From the NCBI RefSeq assembly GCF_016808095.1, contig NC_068972.1, forward strand, positions 41,385,029-41,449,028: 64,000 nt of DNA, given 5' to 3'. The DNA comes from Vigna angularis (taxonomy: Eukaryota > Streptophyta > Magnoliopsida > Fabales > Fabaceae). Positions 63,934 through 64,000 of the stretch are shown in pieces; the stretch's first letter is position 1, and every line of letters begins with the position of its first letter. A model generated the notes under the pieces. That model ran no database searches. It worked only from the letters and a program-made list of their open reading frames with translations, and was not told the DNA's origin. The translations under genes were made by a program, and so were the position numbers.

Positions 63934-63941
63934 TTTGGCGC
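63934..63941 (+). promoter_or_regulatory. Second E2F-type site (TTTGGCGC)
   Basis: TTTGGCGCC on the plus strand matches TTTSSCGC and lies 12 bp beyond the first site, in opposite orientation. The paired arrangement strengthens the case for cell-cycle control of the RAD5B-like gene. Confidence 0.5.
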
Positions 63942-64000
63942 CGTTGATTCATGGTTTCAAAATAAGGTTTACGTATTAATTAAAAAATAATTAATTTCCA

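Noticed and set aside
63785..63952. 56-codon N-terminal extension of the RAD5B-like protein with a hydrophobic Phe-rich run
   Set aside because: No reason for a nuclear repair protein to carry it; composition is that of a CT-rich leader, and it overlaps the E2F sites.
1..64000. tRNA/rRNA genes, CRISPR arrays, bacterial-type operons or integrated viral genes
   Set aside because: None of the diagnostic motifs was seen; the content is plant nuclear.

Overview
The window is nuclear DNA from a flowering plant. The genes have introns, intergenic DNA is very AT-rich, and plant class II transposons are abundant. Protein families and repeat types suggest a eudicot, most likely a phaseoloid legume (Vigna/Phaseolus-like). 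That species guess is inference; nothing here was compared with a database.

Five genes are supported, all on the minus strand. They are: (1) an AT-hook/PPC nuclear protein of the AHL20 type, cut by the left edge (1-798); (2) a five-exon BET1-like Qc-SNARE with a 2.5-kb first intron (18096-22124); (3) an intronless DUF3475/DUF668 protein of the PSK-simulator type (27578-29395); (4) a 93-residue plant-specific protein like Arabidopsis At4g14450 (44555-44836); (5) an 18-exon RAD5B-like HIRAN-SNF2-RING helicase (57804-63784), every splice junction of which I placed by eye with phases that close exactly. Genes 1, 2 and 4 keep the order I recall for Arabidopsis AHL20 - BET12 - At4g14450, and the DUF668 gene sits where the sister Arabidopsis block has AT3G23160 next to AT3G23170. 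The window therefore looks like an ancestral microsyntenic block expanded by repeats.

The spaces between genes are a transposon graveyard with unusually readable boundaries. Three Mutator-like elements have perfect 9-bp target-site duplications: 3612-4535, 11487-13335 and 50217-51621. Two of these are Pack-MULEs. One carries a complete COX11 exon with both splice borders; the other carries the N-terminal DELLA domain of a gibberellin-response repressor. A hAT-like element (7463-8635) carries what looks like a cyclin-A exon and sits inside or beside a decayed autonomous MULE (about 5230-7440). A 380-bp mini-CACTA (8961-9340) and a second hAT-like MITE (17205-17721) follow.

Around 45.9-48.2 kb lies a probable solo LTR studded with more than twenty copies of a GTTCGGTC-like motif. 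From 49.4 to 52.0 kb there is a degenerate minisatellite split by the DELLA Pack-MULE. From 52.2 to 56.4 kb a 4.2-kb near-palindrome has 1.6-kb arms around a centre of five 210-bp tandem repeats. The genes do not form a pathway; they share only position. No tRNA, rRNA, CRISPR or operon-like system was seen.
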